NCBI GenBank assembly: GCA_018857735.1
Contig: JABMCL010000742.1
Span: 335,001 to 399,000 of the forward strand
Source: Alviniconcha marisindica
Taxonomy: Eukaryota; Mollusca; Gastropoda; Provannidae
Length of the DNA: 64,000 nt
Direction of reading: 5' to 3'
Shown here: positions 36,091-47,722 of the stretch, in pieces
Layout of the letters: every line of letters begins with the position of its first letter
Numbering within the stretch: the stretch's first letter is position 1
The notes under the pieces: generated by a model
Told to the model about the DNA's origin: nothing
Database searches by the model: none
The model's input: the letters and a program-made list of their open reading frames with translations, nothing else
Made by a program: the position numbers and the translations under genes

Positions 36091-37075
36091 GTCTTGGAAA
36101 TCATTCTCAGCCATCAGTATTAACTATTATTACAGACTGGAAGTGGAACAACCAGTGAACCAACCAGGGGAGATTATCAGCTTCTCTTGGGTCATTTGAC
36201 TGTTTCCAGTCGATTCTCAAACCAGCTCCTCCTCTGTTAATGTTATGTCTAAAACCACAGACTGGACAATATAAAAATTTAATAATTATTATAATAATAA
36301 CAATAATGAAATAGTTATGACGTTGCACGCTTTATGAAATTCATATATAAGCTACATACATGCCGAGAGTGAGACACAACAAGCATAAATTGATGAAATA
36401 AAATGACAGTAACTTGAGTAACACGTTTAACAGTAACCACAACTACTAGAACTAGCACAAGGCATTCAAGTCCCAACATAAGACAACAGGCAAGACCTAC
36501 ATTACACATGTAGACACACACACACACACACACACACACAGCACTGCAGTCAAATTAAATAATTTCACTTTTTAAGACCAATTTCAGGCAAATATGCAGG
36601 GAAATGATAAAATGGAGTGGGAAAGAATATTAAGTAACTTAAGAAGGCAGAAATTAGCAGGCCAGAATTCCCAGCATTACTATTTTTGTGAATGCACCAT
36701 GAGCATGACCTTCCCATTGACACTTGCAGGGGTACAAATATCACTGCTTTTACATCTACTGATTAACTGGAGTAATTTTAGTTCAGTCTGCATTTGTTGT
36801 GATTTATTATGCTGGGTAGGGATGGGGGGTTAAAAAATGTTAATGGCTTGTTTTATGATGTTACCTGTGATATTAGCAGGGTTTAATTTTTTTTCATGTG
36901 AGTGTGTGCTTATTTGCTATTATGCTAGTGTTGAATGTACTGTTGGTAAGTACAAATGACTGAGTGAAACTTTGTTTTACCACATTGTGTATATTTACAT
37001 ACTAATTACTATGTTGTCATTTGGTGCAGTCGGTAGGCAAATTTCTATGTCCACACAAATAGACAATAAAGATTC
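36091..37075. other. Intron 1 of the poly(A) polymerase gene, no gene
   Basis: (CA)n lies at 36516-36540. No exon is recognised. This region is placed in the 5' UTR intron by inference. Confidence 0.4.
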
Positions 37076-37079
37076 TGTA

Positions 37080-37285
37080 TTCTGTCTGTATATGCCTCAT
37101 GACTTTCCCATCCATGGAGGTTTGCAGGGGCACATCCCTGATGGCTTTCCCATGGATGTTTGAAAGGGTACAGGCCTCATGGCTTTCCCATGGATGTCTG
37201 CAATTAGCAAGTGTTATTTCCCATATATGTTTGCAAGGGTACTTGTCTCATGGCTTTTCCCTGAATGTTCGCAAGGGTAAGTAAG
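37080..37285. repeat. About 46-bp tandem repeat, 5 diverged copies
   Basis: Units of CCTCATGGCTTTCCCATGGA with TGTTTGCAAGGGTAC. A further degenerate copy is near 36700-36735. Confidence 0.85.
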
Positions 37286-37469
37286 TAAGTTGGTGTTTTA
37301 TGCCCAGTCAACCAAGTTTGCAAGGGTACCAGGGGTCGCGCTCATTGCAAAATTTGGCGTAAATATTGCATTTTTCGGGTGCCGTACGCATTTTAGCCAC
37401 ATCGCTGCGTCACTGTACGCAAAATGACAACACCGATTAAACAAGTTATGCCTCACTGGCGGATGCCGC

Positions 37470-37880
37470 GTCACTCAACACTAGATCTACTTGCAAACTC
37501 AGTGTCATCTCAGCCGTTCAAGTCAGTCAATGAAGGGCGGGATCTGGACAGCGAAATAAATGTGCAACTCCCCTTAAGTTACTGTAATTTTTGGACTATA
37601 ATGCGACGGTGAAACTTTTCCTAAAATCTTATCCATGCACCTTATAGTCCGTAGCACTCTGTCTGTGAATAAAAATTGCATGCTTTTCCGAGAAAAAAAA
37701 GAGACTAATTTAAAACTGAATTCTAACGAACCCGTATAGATCTGGAAGAAGAGCTGGTTCCCGTATCAGACTGGCCAGACATTTTGCCCAACTGATCAGT
37801 AATATTTTCCGGTCAATCAACAGAGGACACAATCCCAGATATGGAATTTGGAACCAAGCAGTATGCCTACTTTGTCAGCA
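37470..37880 (-). mobile_element. Non-autonomous element, copy C (inverted relative to B)
   Basis: Reverse complement of 34008-34480 across most of its length, including ATCTACTTGCAAACTCAGTG at its left side and TTCCGGTCAATCAACAGAGG at its right. Adjacent A/T-rich sequence contains TTTTGGACTATAATGCGACG. Confidence 0.7.
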
Positions 37881-39803
37881 TGTAATATTATCAGAATTTA
37901 CTCAAAGGTAAAAGACTACGAAATCGAAAATAAAACACGCGTCGACACCGAATACGAATGAGAGAAAATGGCGGCAGCCTTGACTTCAACTTCATCTCGT
38001 TACTAAATCCCGCGGTAGATGAGAATTGGGTTTGCCGACATCGTCTGCTGCAGTTCTTCCTTTAAAAATGATGCTGTGTATGATATTCCAATCTGTTCAA
38101 ACTTTTTCTGTGAATGGCAAATTTACTGAACGTTACCACATTTTTTGTGCACGGATAAACCTTTTTACTATTTTCATCTGCTCACGTTACAGACTGTGAG
38201 CTACAATCAGGTTACTTCATCATTTTGGCTTTGTAATGTGCGTTAATTCTAGGTTATACTGTACGCATTTTTCGTGCCATTGATGCAAAACACGTAATGT
38301 TTCACATTGGTTGACGCAAATCTCTAAAAGGCAGCGCAACCCCTGGGTACATGCCACTTTTACAAACAACATTCTTTAGAATGAGTACTGTTAGGATGAT
38401 GCCTTTCACTAGTTCCAGTTTTAAACAAGTGCCAATGGGACAATATGTTGTTGAGACAACTGCTGATTACACAACCGCTTATTTGTACCTGACATTGTGA
38501 CAACATTCATAACTTGCATCCGACCTCTTACCCATGCATCATTTTTCATTTTTCAAGCTAAAGGCTACCAATAGGCAATACCATTCAAAAGACAAAGTTA
38601 CAATCTATTAATCTACAAAAGTATTAAAACTGTCTACTGTAAGTGTAACTGTCTGAGCCAGAAACTGTATAGTGTTAGTGTTACTTATACTATAGTTATA
38701 CCGGTTCCTCAGTTTCTGTGCAACAGAAATTGCACACCCTGCAGATTCAAGAAGTATGCTAATTTTTCTTGTTGTTAGAATGTTACACAGTGTCAAACAT
38801 GCGCAAGCACTGCAATGGAAATTGGAAGGAGTAACACATAATGATTTTTGCCCTGGAAGATCTTGAAAGTAATGAAAGAAACCCAGCTGTAAGTTGCATA
38901 ATGGTATAAGTTTTTAACTGCAGCTGTCTCTTTTCATGCAAGAGCTATGATTGATTTAATGATGCTGTCATTGAAGATTGCATGACAGCTCATTGACTCT
39001 TTCAGCTTTTTTCTTTCTCTCCCAGTTTCTCTGACAGTTATAAGTTATAACTCAAGAAGAGAGATATGTTCATGGTTATAATATAACTTAACTTAATTCT
39101 TAATCTTATGATGGCACCATGAAACTTTAAGTTAAAAAAAAGAAAAGAAGATCAAATGAGTGAGAAGCACTCAAGCAGTATCCCTCCAACAGAGTATTCT
39201 ATGTACTAATGCAGGCACTGGATAACATTAGCAAAAGTTGTAGCAACGTGTGAATGATACTGATAATGATAACTTCCAAAGTTCTATGTTCATTGTTAGT
39301 ATGTATGTTACGTGTTAGACTTTGACATTGAGTTTGACAGTTGGGGTAAATATTTGTGTAGAATGTGCATAAAACATATAATTTAGTAAATGTAATGTAT
39401 TGATAGTTTTATGATGTCTCAGAAAACATAAATAAATGCATGAAATTTAGCACGCACTTGCACTGTGTTTATCTCAGTTTCAAAATTAGGCAGATCCTCG
39501 ATCTACCCAAGCTCAGTACAATTTCAAACGTCATTAATCATTTTAATGGTAATACTACCGACTGGATAGCTTATAATATCAAAAGTCTTGTTGACTGATA
39601 AGTTTCCAGTGTAAACATACCTATTTCACTTGTCACGATCCCTGGCGGCGAAAAGTTTAATATTTCCTAAAAATTAGTGCCAGAGAAAAAAACATTTCCC
39701 GGATTCAGTCAGTAAAAATAAGCATCACCAGACACCGTGTTCTGATCAGAAAATGTGAATGAGTAACTCTGCCAACTAACAACTGAATAAAATAAATATC
39801 TAC
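37881..39803. other. Poly(A) polymerase intron 1 (inferred), no gene
   Basis: No exon is recognised. An AAAATGGCGGC motif (37968-37978 region) matches a YY1-type site and might mark an alternative promoter. Confidence 0.35.
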
Positions 39804-39930
39804 CTTTGGTGACAGGCTTGATGTAGTGTAGCCACTAGAAAGCCATGTGACAAAAACACGATCAGATCTGCACCAAATTAACAACTAACTATGCAATAAG
39901 ACCTAAACGTGATGATCAACAATGGCGGGT
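39804..39930 (-). other. PAPOLA: Candidate 5' UTR exon of the poly(A) polymerase gene
   Basis: On the minus strand CACCAAAG|GTAGAT (39804/39803) is a fair donor. It would splice to the acceptor at 35844. The putative leader contains a three-codon upstream ORF (ATG GCT TTC TAG). A CAATGGCGGG YY1-like motif (39920-39929) lies at its 5' side. Inferred without transcript evidence. Confidence 0.35.
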
Positions 39931-40355
39931 TGCCACTTTTCCCACAATGCCCCAATCAACATCCGTCTATCACATATACCACTAACAACATTATTTTTTC
40001 AATTTGAAATCATATGTACTACTGTCTGAGGTATATGCGATGATATGGAGGAACAGAATAATTTTGGCAATTTTTTGTCGATTTGTATTTAAAACTGGAA
40101 ATGTTGCCATTTTGCCTCATAAGTTTGTAATGGTTTAAGCGACAAGATACTGAAAGCAAAGTTCAACTTCTGCGTGTCGGTGAGGCGTCAGTAGTACTGA
40201 GTTTAAATTAAGCTAGCTACTCATCGCCGTAGTGTTCTCAAAATCACCTCAGGGAAAAGTTGCAATCAAGATCACTCCTACCCGAACTGTCATGATTTTT
40301 GACGAAGCTGTGTGTTACAAATAAGACGCTGTACAAAAAAACTTACTCGCCAGCC
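39920..40355. promoter_or_regulatory. Shared promoter region between poly(A) polymerase and seipin
   Basis: The two genes point away from each other across a few hundred bases. A CAATGGCGGGTT motif resembles YY1 sites found near starts of housekeeping genes. No TATA box is evident at a consistent distance. The promoter role is inferred from gene geometry. Confidence 0.4.
40292..40324 (+). other. Upstream ORF in the seipin leader
   Basis: ATG ATT TTT GAC ... AAA TAA encodes MIFDEAVCYK and ends 31 bases before the seipin start codon. If it lies in the mRNA it could reduce initiation at the main start. Confidence 0.4.
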
Positions 40356-40588
40356 ATGATTTTCGCCTCTGTGTACTACGTTAGAGATCTAGTCAGACGC
40401 TATGTATCTTGGTGGCAAAATTCCGCAAGAAGTTTGCTGTACGGTGCAAAATACGCCGCGAAACGAGTTGCAATATGTGCGGGACTTGTCGTGGTTGTGG
40501 TGTGGGTGTCTGTTCTCTTGTATGCCAGCTTTTATCATGTCTACGTGCCATCAGCTTCCATCCTACGGCCAGCCCATTTTAAGTTCAG
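40356..40588 (+). CDS. BSCL2: Seipin exon 1 (start, TM1)
   Basis: ATG at 40356; 77 codons plus two bases. A basic amphipathic start (YYVRDLVRRYVSWWQNSARS) is followed by AICAGLVVVVVWVSVLLYAS (TM1) and FYHVYVPSASILRPAHFKF. This aligns with [33 protein letters not shown] of human seipin. Donor TTCAG|GTGATT. An earlier in-frame ATG is absent, which fixes the start. Confidence 0.95.
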
Positions 40589-42592
40589 GTGATTCTTCTT
40601 CTTTTTCCTTCATTAGGAGCTGCGACAATCATCGTTTTTGTTGTTCTGATGCTGTGATGCATTATTTGTGTCTTTCCATGCCATGGTCTTTATGTTACTT
40701 TGCAGAGAAGAATATTATTAATTATAAACGACTAGCCGCCACTGCCGATTTTACTGTCATGATCTTGATTTCATATATATGTCGCAGGACCTAACATTAG
40801 GTATAGATCATTAGATGCAATGGGAAGGGAGTGTGTGCATGTGAGTTAGATGGTGCTTGTGGTGGTGATCAGTCATTTTAAGCCCTTAAGTCAATAAGTG
40901 TGGTGGCCTTTGTATGGTAATCACTTATGACGTTATGTTGTTCCAGTTCATAGCACGGATGAAAAAGGAGTTTTTATGCGGCTCAGTATTTGAGTGTGGT
41001 ATTTCCTAGTATGAAAGGTCTGGAGTTCAGGGTTGCTTGTCTGTCTGTGATGCCCTTTACTGCAAAGTCTTGAAATTTTGTTGCCCAGGCTAATTTGTCT
41101 TTTGTTTGCTGGGAGGGGTTTTAGGCACTGGTTGATCAGCATGGCCAGTACTAGCCCCGCAACCACCTTGTTACTGTTAGCTTGCAGAAAAAAACAGAGA
41201 TGTTATTGTTTGCATCAGTCCTGTAGGGTGGAGAGGTCAAGTCTGTGGGTGTAAGTTTCTGTAACTACATTCTCATCAGCAGCAGGCAGAGTGCTACAAG
41301 GAGCTGCCTCCCACATGTTGGCAGCAAGATCAAAAACTGTGTACTGTTTAGCCAGTTTTTAACAAGGCCCATACACCAACAAACTGTATAGTATTATATG
41401 TTATTGTTATGTTCTTTGCTATTGTTCGTACACGTACAATATAATCAGTAGAAGAACTGCGGACATCATGTTTTCACTACTGATTTCTACTAAATTTTTA
41501 TAATGCTATGGTAAAACGTACAGAGAAGGAAGGAAGTGGTCTGCTTGGGGGTGGAATGCCAAGTGCCCTCACAGCAGGGAAACACTTACCTGTGTCTAAA
41601 AGCCTTTACCAAATAAGGACATTATGGTCTAGACGCTAAAGGAACCACTAAGCATAGGCGCTTTGCATAGTTACTTTTACTAGCTCTAAGACTAACGTAC
41701 ATTACAGTACTTATAGTTTTTATACTAGATAGATCTATAAACTCTTCCTTTTTGAAGTTTGTTTTATTTCACATGGCTCTCTCCCTGTTCCTTTGTGATA
41801 TTATATTTATAATGAACCTTGAACTCCAGACCTTTGTAAGTGCCCCATTCCAACACTGACCAGTACAGGAACTCTTTTGTTTGTGCCACTGCCAAATGGA
41901 GTCTGAAACCACCTTGGCACTGACCAAATCAACTTTATGAAGGCCCCCTCACCTGAGGACTTAAGACACCTGATAGACACCACTGGCACCAGTTAACTCC
42001 CATGTACTGCACTGGTAAGAGTTGGCTATGTTCTGCAGTGGCTAGGTAAGGAATCAAGTCAAAAAACGGACCTGGGATCTTAAACCTGCACAACAGTCTT
42101 GGTGTGTGCTGTTTTCTTTTTGTTTTTTCTTCTTCTTCTTCTCAGAATGCCATGTTTTTGTTGTTGTTGATAATAGTGTTCAGGGTCACAAGTGCATAAT
42201 CTTTACAGAGTATAGTATTTCGGTATCCGTTCCACCCCTGTGTTACCTCAGTAGCACGTATTAAGACCCCGGTCATTATACCAAAAGCGCAGGTGGCAGG
42301 TTACAGCTAAACATGCATACACCTTATGTATGTGGCTTTGCATGAAGTGACATGGTGCATGGTTGTAGGGTGTACACAGAACGCGCTGAGATGGCAGCAG
42401 TTTCTTGTGGCACCAGCCATGCCAGCGCTGTAAGTGTAAGTACACCACTTCAGTGGATATTTTAAAAAAACACTATAAAAAGCTATTCACTCATGTAGAA
42501 TCACATGCAAGCACAGTGAGTCTGCTCGAGAGTGGAGAATAGCGCTATGTAAAAGCAATCAATAATAATAATATAGGACTATATGTATGTAA
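40589..42592 (+). other. Seipin intron 1, unique part
   Basis: No exon is recognised. Its first 300 bp include a short dispersed repeat (40815-40880) shared with 8270-8330. A short SINE 3' end lies at 42480-42570 (GCACAGTGAGTCTGC, GAGAATAGCGCTATG, then (TAA)n). Confidence 0.5.
42480..42572 (+). mobile_element. Short interspersed element 3' end
   Basis: AGAATCACATGCAAGCACAG, CTCGAGAGTGGAGAATAGCG and a (TAA)n tail. It is nearly identical to 60300-60395. A related copy follows exon 2 at 43100-43165. Confidence 0.7.
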
Positions 42593-42952
42593 GACTAAGA
42601 CCTGTAAGAGGTATTATGATTAGATGTTTATTTTCAAAGTGTGTGTGCTGTGGTTTGCAGGGTGTGTCAGGGAGAGCATAGCACTACACTTAAATGTAAG
42701 ACTAAGAGGTATTATGATTAGATGGTTGTTTTCAAAGTGTGTGTGATGTGGTTTGCATGGTGTATCAGGGAGAGTATAGCACAAAACTTAAATGTAAGAC
42801 TAAGAAGTATTATTATTAGATGGTTGTTTTCAAACTGTCTGTGCTGTGGTATGCAAGGTGTGTCAGGGAGCACAGCACTATACTTAAATGTAAGACTAAG
42901 AGGTATTATGATTAAATGGTTGTTTTCAAACTGTGTGTGCTGTGGTTTGCAG
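42593..42952 (+). repeat. About 97-bp array copying the seipin exon 2 acceptor
   Basis: Units end in TGCTGTGGTTTGCAG|GGTGT. Junction equivalents are at 42660 (CAG, intact), 42758 (CAT) and 42856 (CAA), followed by the true acceptor at 42952. The copies extend into the first exon bases (GGTGTGTC) and then continue AGGGAGAGCATAGCAC and a block containing GTAAGACTAAGAGGTATTAT. Two of the three upstream copies have lost the AG. Confidence 0.85.
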
Positions 42953-43028
42953 GGTGTGTCCAAGTGGCGCCGGGATGTGTTCTTTCCCCATGGCCAATGT
43001 GACACTGGGTCCGGGGCACCGGGCTGAG
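42953..43028 (+). CDS. BSCL2: Seipin exon 2 (lumenal, glycosylation sequon)
   Basis: 76 bp. Completes Arg, then VCPSGAGMCSFPMANVTLGP and GHRAE, phase 0 end at GCTGAG|GTGAGA. CSFPMANVT equals CSFPVANVS of human seipin, including the N-glycosylation sequon whose loss causes motor neuropathy in people. Confidence 0.95.
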
Positions 43029-43297
43029 GTGAGAACTGTACAATAGGTACACTAGCTGCATATATTGTTCGCACAGTCACAGTGCAAATGTATAATAATG
43101 TGTACATGCAGTGAGCTTGTGTACACCAGAGAATAGCGCTATACAAAAGTTATCTATTAAGACAATAATAATTATGAATAATTAAAGTATTTCTATAGTG
43201 CAAAATCTTGTCTGGAAAGATTCTTTCTAAGCACATACATGCACACATGCAATGGTACACACAGGCCCCTTCCCATATATATATATATATATATAAA

Positions 43298-43355
<58 letters not shown>

Positions 43356-43783
43356 AAGTATATTATTATTAACTGTTATTAATTTATATCATATTATATA
43401 TATATAATATGCTGTACATAATTCAATGTTTGTACAACCAGCTTAAACAGACAGTAAACAGGGATTTGTGGCAGAGGAAGATAACAGCAGAGTGGAATAT
43501 GTGGCAGGTCTATTGGTTTGAAAAAAGAAATGTCTTGAGGCTAGAATAGAAAGTAAGACATTGTTTACAGAATATTTATCTGGTTTTATGCATTGTGCTG
43601 TCCCCTGCCTTCTCATTGTTCATAAAGATGTTTATCTTGGTCTCTGCATTGTCCCATCCCCCACCTCGTCCACTCCCATTACCCCTCTCTATTGTCCTCT
43701 CCATCTCTACCCATTCCCACCCCCCACCTCCACCCCCACCTCCACACCCTCAGATGGTGACACACTCACAGATGCACACACAA

Positions 43784-43816
<33 letters not shown>

Positions 43817-44109
43817 CGCACACATGCACACATGTGTACAGGTATAGATTAGATATTAGCAGATTTATAAAAGTAAGCACTCAGAACATTGTTGAGCACA
43901 TTACAAATGTATGTTGTTATTATTATTGATATAATTTAACAATGCCTGCATACAGTACATATATATATCTATGTATTCAGTGATAAGTTGATTGCATGCA
44001 GTATCTTTCTGACCTCATTCTGTGTGAATAGCTGGTGATGGAAAAATGAATAGATTTATGCAAACCATTTGCATGCAGACTGATACTACACTGCTTAGCT
44101 ACATCATTG

Positions 44110-44154
<45 letters not shown>

Positions 44155-44400
44155 AAAAGACTTATACTTGTTATAGTCAAGCTTGATCAGTTGAACAACT
44201 TTTCTGTTTGCAATAAAGAAACCCAGGTCTGGTGGAGTTATTTATAATGAAAAATAAAATAAAATTTATTAAAACAAAACTGGATAAGACAAGAGTAACC
44301 AGCTTCTCTCAGTTTTTGAGTAACGGAAGGGTTGTACTAAGTGATGGTGACTGTATAAATGTGCATGTGGCATAGTGTATGTGTGTGTGGGTGTGCATGT

Positions 44401-44490
<90 letters not shown>

Positions 44491-44672
44491 TCACACACAC
44501 ACACAGAGGAAAGACCACTTTGGATAATACAAAATAATGCAGGTAGTCAGAAGAAAAGTATCGCTTGTGGAGAGAAGACAAAATCACTTGAGAGAAAGAC
44601 GTGAAGAGATTCCCCGTGCTGTTTGTTGCACTGCTTTGCATGGAGACAAAACACAAGTTTGACTGGTTACAG
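43029..44672 (+). other. Seipin intron 2 with interspersed elements and microsatellites
   Basis: Short SINE end at 43100-43165. CGCAAAATCTTGTC-type element (copy 2) at 43175-43260. (TA)n at 43275-43345 and 43395-43410, (CA)n at 43785-43830, (TA)n at 44110-44152, (CT)n at 44402-44478. No exon. Confidence 0.75.
44402..44510. repeat. CT and CA microsatellites
   Basis: About 39 CT dinucleotides then (CA)n. Confidence 0.97.
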
Positions 44673-44748
44673 ATTCTCGGAAGGGGCCAGCTGTACCGAG
44701 TATTTCTTGTTCTGCAAGTTCCAGATTCAAAACCAAACAGGGATGTTG
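44673..44748 (+). CDS. BSCL2: Seipin exon 3
   Basis: 76 bp, phase 0 start: ILGRGQLYRVFLVLQVPDSK, PNRDV and one base. It matches [26 protein letters not shown] in the lumenal domain. Acceptor GGTTACAG|ATTCTC, donor GTTG|GTAAGT. Confidence 0.95.
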
Positions 44749-44779
44749 GTAAGTACAACTTTTCACTGAGCCTTCTGTG

Positions 44780-44919
44780 TGTGTGTGTGTGTGCGTGCGT
44801 GCGTGCATGCGTGCGTGCGTGCGTGCATGTGCATACATGTGTGTGTGTGTGTATGTTGTGTGTGTGTATATGTTGTGTGTGTGTGTATGTTGTGTGTGTA
44901 TGTTGTGTGTGTGTGTATG

Positions 44920-44962
<43 letters not shown>
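44780..44962. repeat. GT / GTGC microsatellite
   Basis: (GT)n, (GCGT)n and TATGTTGTGTG-type units. Confidence 0.95.
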
Positions 44963-44963
<1 letters not shown>

Positions 44964-45048
44964 TCCTCTATTAGAGCATTGGGAGTGAGTTTATTGAATG
45001 AGTTTGATTATACTCCATAATCCATTTTGATAACCTTTTATTTTTCAG

Positions 45049-45116
45049 GTATGTTCATGGTGATTGGTAGGGTGTACGACAGATATGGAGTCATTTCTCA
45101 GGAGGCTTCAAGAGCA
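45049..45116 (+). CDS. BSCL2: Seipin exon 4
   Basis: 68 bp. Completes Gly, then MFMVIGRVYDRYGVISQEAS and RA, phase 0 end at AGCA|GTAAGT. It matches [22 protein letters not shown]. Confidence 0.94.
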
Positions 45117-45194
45117 GTAAGTTGACACTCCCATTTACTCTTATTCCCTTGGGTGACACTTACTTCAGTATTTATATACGTGTAGACATAAGTA

Positions 45195-45269
45195 TTAATA
45201 ATAATAATTAATAGAAGTATTTTTAAAGCCCAAAATTTGTCCTTAGAGACTGTTCTAAGTGTGTGCGCG

Positions 45270-45367
<98 letters not shown>

Positions 45368-45370
45368 AGT
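45195..45370 (+). mobile_element. Short interspersed element with CA tract (copy 3)
   Basis: AATAATAATTAATAGAAGTA, AAAGCCCAAAATTTGTCC, AGAGACTGTTCTAAG, then alternating sequence and a long (CA)n. Confidence 0.6.
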
Positions 45371-45514
45371 TAAGTGTGAGTGCTTTGTGAATACTCTCGT
45401 ACATCATGCTAATCACCATGAACATCCCTGAAAAATAAAAGTTTTTCAAAATGGATTATGGAGTATGATCAAACTCCTTCAGTAAACTCACTCCCACCGC
45501 TCCAGTAGAGGATA

Positions 45515-45667
45515 ACACACACACACACACGCATGCACACACATGCACACACATGCACACACACACACACTCAGTCTCTCTCTCTCACGCACACACACAC
45601 ATGCACGCATGCACACACACACACACACTCAGTCTCTCTCTCTCTCTCTCATGCACACACACACGTG

Positions 45668-45698
<31 letters not shown>

Positions 45699-45699
45699 T

Positions 45700-45778
<79 letters not shown>

Positions 45779-45812
45779 GCACACACACACACACACACTC
45801 ACACACACACAC
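45515..45812. repeat. CA and CT microsatellites
   Basis: (CA)n, CTCAGTCTCTCTC units and a (CT)n of about 37 repeats. Confidence 0.97.
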
Positions 45813-45825
45813 TGAGCTGTCCCAG

Positions 45826-46012
45826 TTATGAGTCCAGTGATGTACCACTGTGCTGTCCCTGTTATGAGTCCAGTGATGTACCACTGTGCTGTCCCTGTTA
45901 TGAGTCCAGTGATGTACCACTGTGCTGTCCCAGTTATGAGTCCAGTGATGTACCACTGTGCTGTCCCTGTTATGAGTCCAGTGATGTACCACTGTGCTGT
46001 CCCTGTTTCCCT
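45826..46012. repeat. 36-bp tandem repeat, 5-6 copies
   Basis: Units of TTATGAGTCCAGTGATGTAC and CACTGTGCTGTCCC in seipin intron 4, ending about 60 bp before the acceptor of exon 5. They do not copy that acceptor. Confidence 0.97.
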
Positions 46013-46073
46013 GCTTTCAGTTTACTTGGTGTGTTAAGTTTCTGCCCTTGACCTTGTTCTTTTCTCTTTGCAG

Positions 46074-46146
46074 GTATCGCTCAGGTACCAGTCTGATCTT
46101 CTGAAAGTCATCCAGACTGTCACATTTTCTCCATTCTATATCACAG
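46074..46146 (+). CDS. BSCL2: Seipin exon 5
   Basis: 73 bp, phase 0 start: VSLRYQSDLLKVIQTVTFSP, FYIT and one base. VSLRYQSDLL equals VMLHYRSDLL of human seipin. Acceptor TTTGCAG|GTATCG, donor CACAG|GTAACA. Confidence 0.97.
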
Positions 46147-46279
46147 GTAACAGAAGTGTAGTTTTCATTGTCTGTTCCTTCTGACTGTTAGCCTCCAGTT
46201 ATGTCCCATGAACTGTGATGTGTTCTCTAAATAGCAATATATATATATATATATAAAGTGTATATAATACTTGGTATTA

Positions 46280-46345
46280 GTAATAACAATAAAAGTATGA
46301 AAAGTGTTTATAAAGTGCAAAATCTTGTTCATAGGGATGCAGGGG
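46280..46345 (+). mobile_element. Short interspersed element (copy 4, partial)
   Basis: AATAACAATAAAAGTATG then TATAAAGTGCAAAATCTTGT and TCATAGGGATG. Truncated relative to the other copies. Confidence 0.5.
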
Positions 46346-46522
46346 CTAGGGGTTGGGGTTCATTGGGTGCTGAAAGCAGGGGATGGGTAGTACTTGTTTT
46401 AGTGCTGTGTGACTGTATCACACGTCCTGAGGAATGTTTTGCAGGGCTTGCGCTATGTCTTTGTAAAAGATATGATAAAACATCAATGTCATTCCAAATA
46501 ATAATATGTTTTATTTTTATGG

Positions 46523-46567
<45 letters not shown>
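46523..46567. repeat. GT microsatellite
   Basis: About 22 GT dinucleotides, ending about 50 bp before seipin exon 6. Confidence 0.97.
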
Positions 46568-46568
<1 letters not shown>

Positions 46569-46619
46569 TTTGTCTTTGACTCGGAGCAATTTTAGTTATG
46601 AAAGCAGGTTTTTTTGCAG

Positions 46620-46681
46620 GGTTTTCAGAAGAGATGCAGACATTGAGTATTGAACTGTTTGAGGAATTCTGGGATGATTTT
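46620..46681 (+). CDS. BSCL2: Seipin exon 6
   Basis: 62 bp. Completes Gly, then FSEEMQTLSIELFEEFWDDF, phase 0 end at GATTTT|GTGAGT. It matches GFAEQKQLLEVELYADY. Acceptor TTTTGCAG|GGTTTTC. Confidence 0.93.
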
Positions 46682-46719
46682 GTGAGTATAGTTGACATCT
46701 AAATGTTGAGTATTGAGCT

Positions 46720-46870
46720 TTTTCATGAATTCTAACAATGTACTGAATGGGTTAATTACAGGGACTGAGTTAGTTCGTGACTGGGAGTGAATGGGTTAAT
46801 TACAGGGACTGGGTTAAGTATTGGCACTGAATGGGTTAATTGCTGGGACTGAGTGATTTACTGATAGGGA
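46720..46870. repeat. About 45-bp repeat, 3-4 diverged copies
   Basis: Units of GAATGGGTTAATTACAGGGA and CTGRGTTA directly after seipin exon 6. Confidence 0.8.
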
Positions 46871-47210
46871 CTCAAGTCATCAGGTCCCATTATAGTATTG
46901 CCAAATTGTTGATTATCTCCCTTAGCCTAGCATTGTTGGTGCTGGGAGTTGGTGTCAGTCTGTGCTGTGGCAGGACACAGACTTTCATTTGAAGATAAGC
47001 TCCAGCATTTTCTCAGTTGAGGTACATCAGCTCGGAGGGTACTGAATTGGAAATTGCTGTGAGGGGATGAGAGCTTTATACCAGTAGTAAAACTTAATTT
47101 ATTTTTATTTTTATATTTTTATCAAGGTGATAATACTAACGGTAATTCTGATGCACCTCAGGCATTTAAATTAGCAAATCCAGCAAACATCAAAGCAGGT
47201 CAAAACACAG
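46871..47210 (+). other. Seipin intron 6, unique part
   Basis: No feature recognised. Confidence 0.5.
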
Positions 47211-47419
<209 letters not shown>

Positions 47420-47624
47420 GCAATTTAATTTAGGAACCGGTTACAGATTGTTAGAAGCTTTGTTTAAATAGAGTGTGTTGTCTAGCACTAGCAGGTTTGC
47501 CTGCTTTACGTTAAGTTGTCATTGGAATCATGTCACCCTGAGTTTGTCGTGATGTACAACCCAGCTTCTTCATTGAGAACTTCCAGCAGTATCATAGTAC
47601 ACCTCCTGTTATCTTGTGCTTCAG

Positions 47625-47722
47625 TACCAGCCAGCGGTGGGAATGTTGTTGGAAATCCACAGCCGCCACCTCTCCTTCTACTCCGCACAGCTGCAGTTCC
47701 ACGCCTCCTATGCGGGCCTCAG
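47625..47722 (+). CDS. BSCL2: Seipin exon 7
   Basis: 98 bp, phase 0 start: YQPAVGMLLEIHSRHLSFYS, AQLQFHASYAGL and two bases of Arg. It matches [31 protein letters not shown]. Acceptor GCTTCAG|TACCAG, donor CTCAG|GTATGG. Confidence 0.96.

Noticed and set aside
42718..43146. Minus-strand open frame of about 140 codons over seipin exon 2
   Set aside because: Antisense shadow of the exon 2 acceptor repeats.
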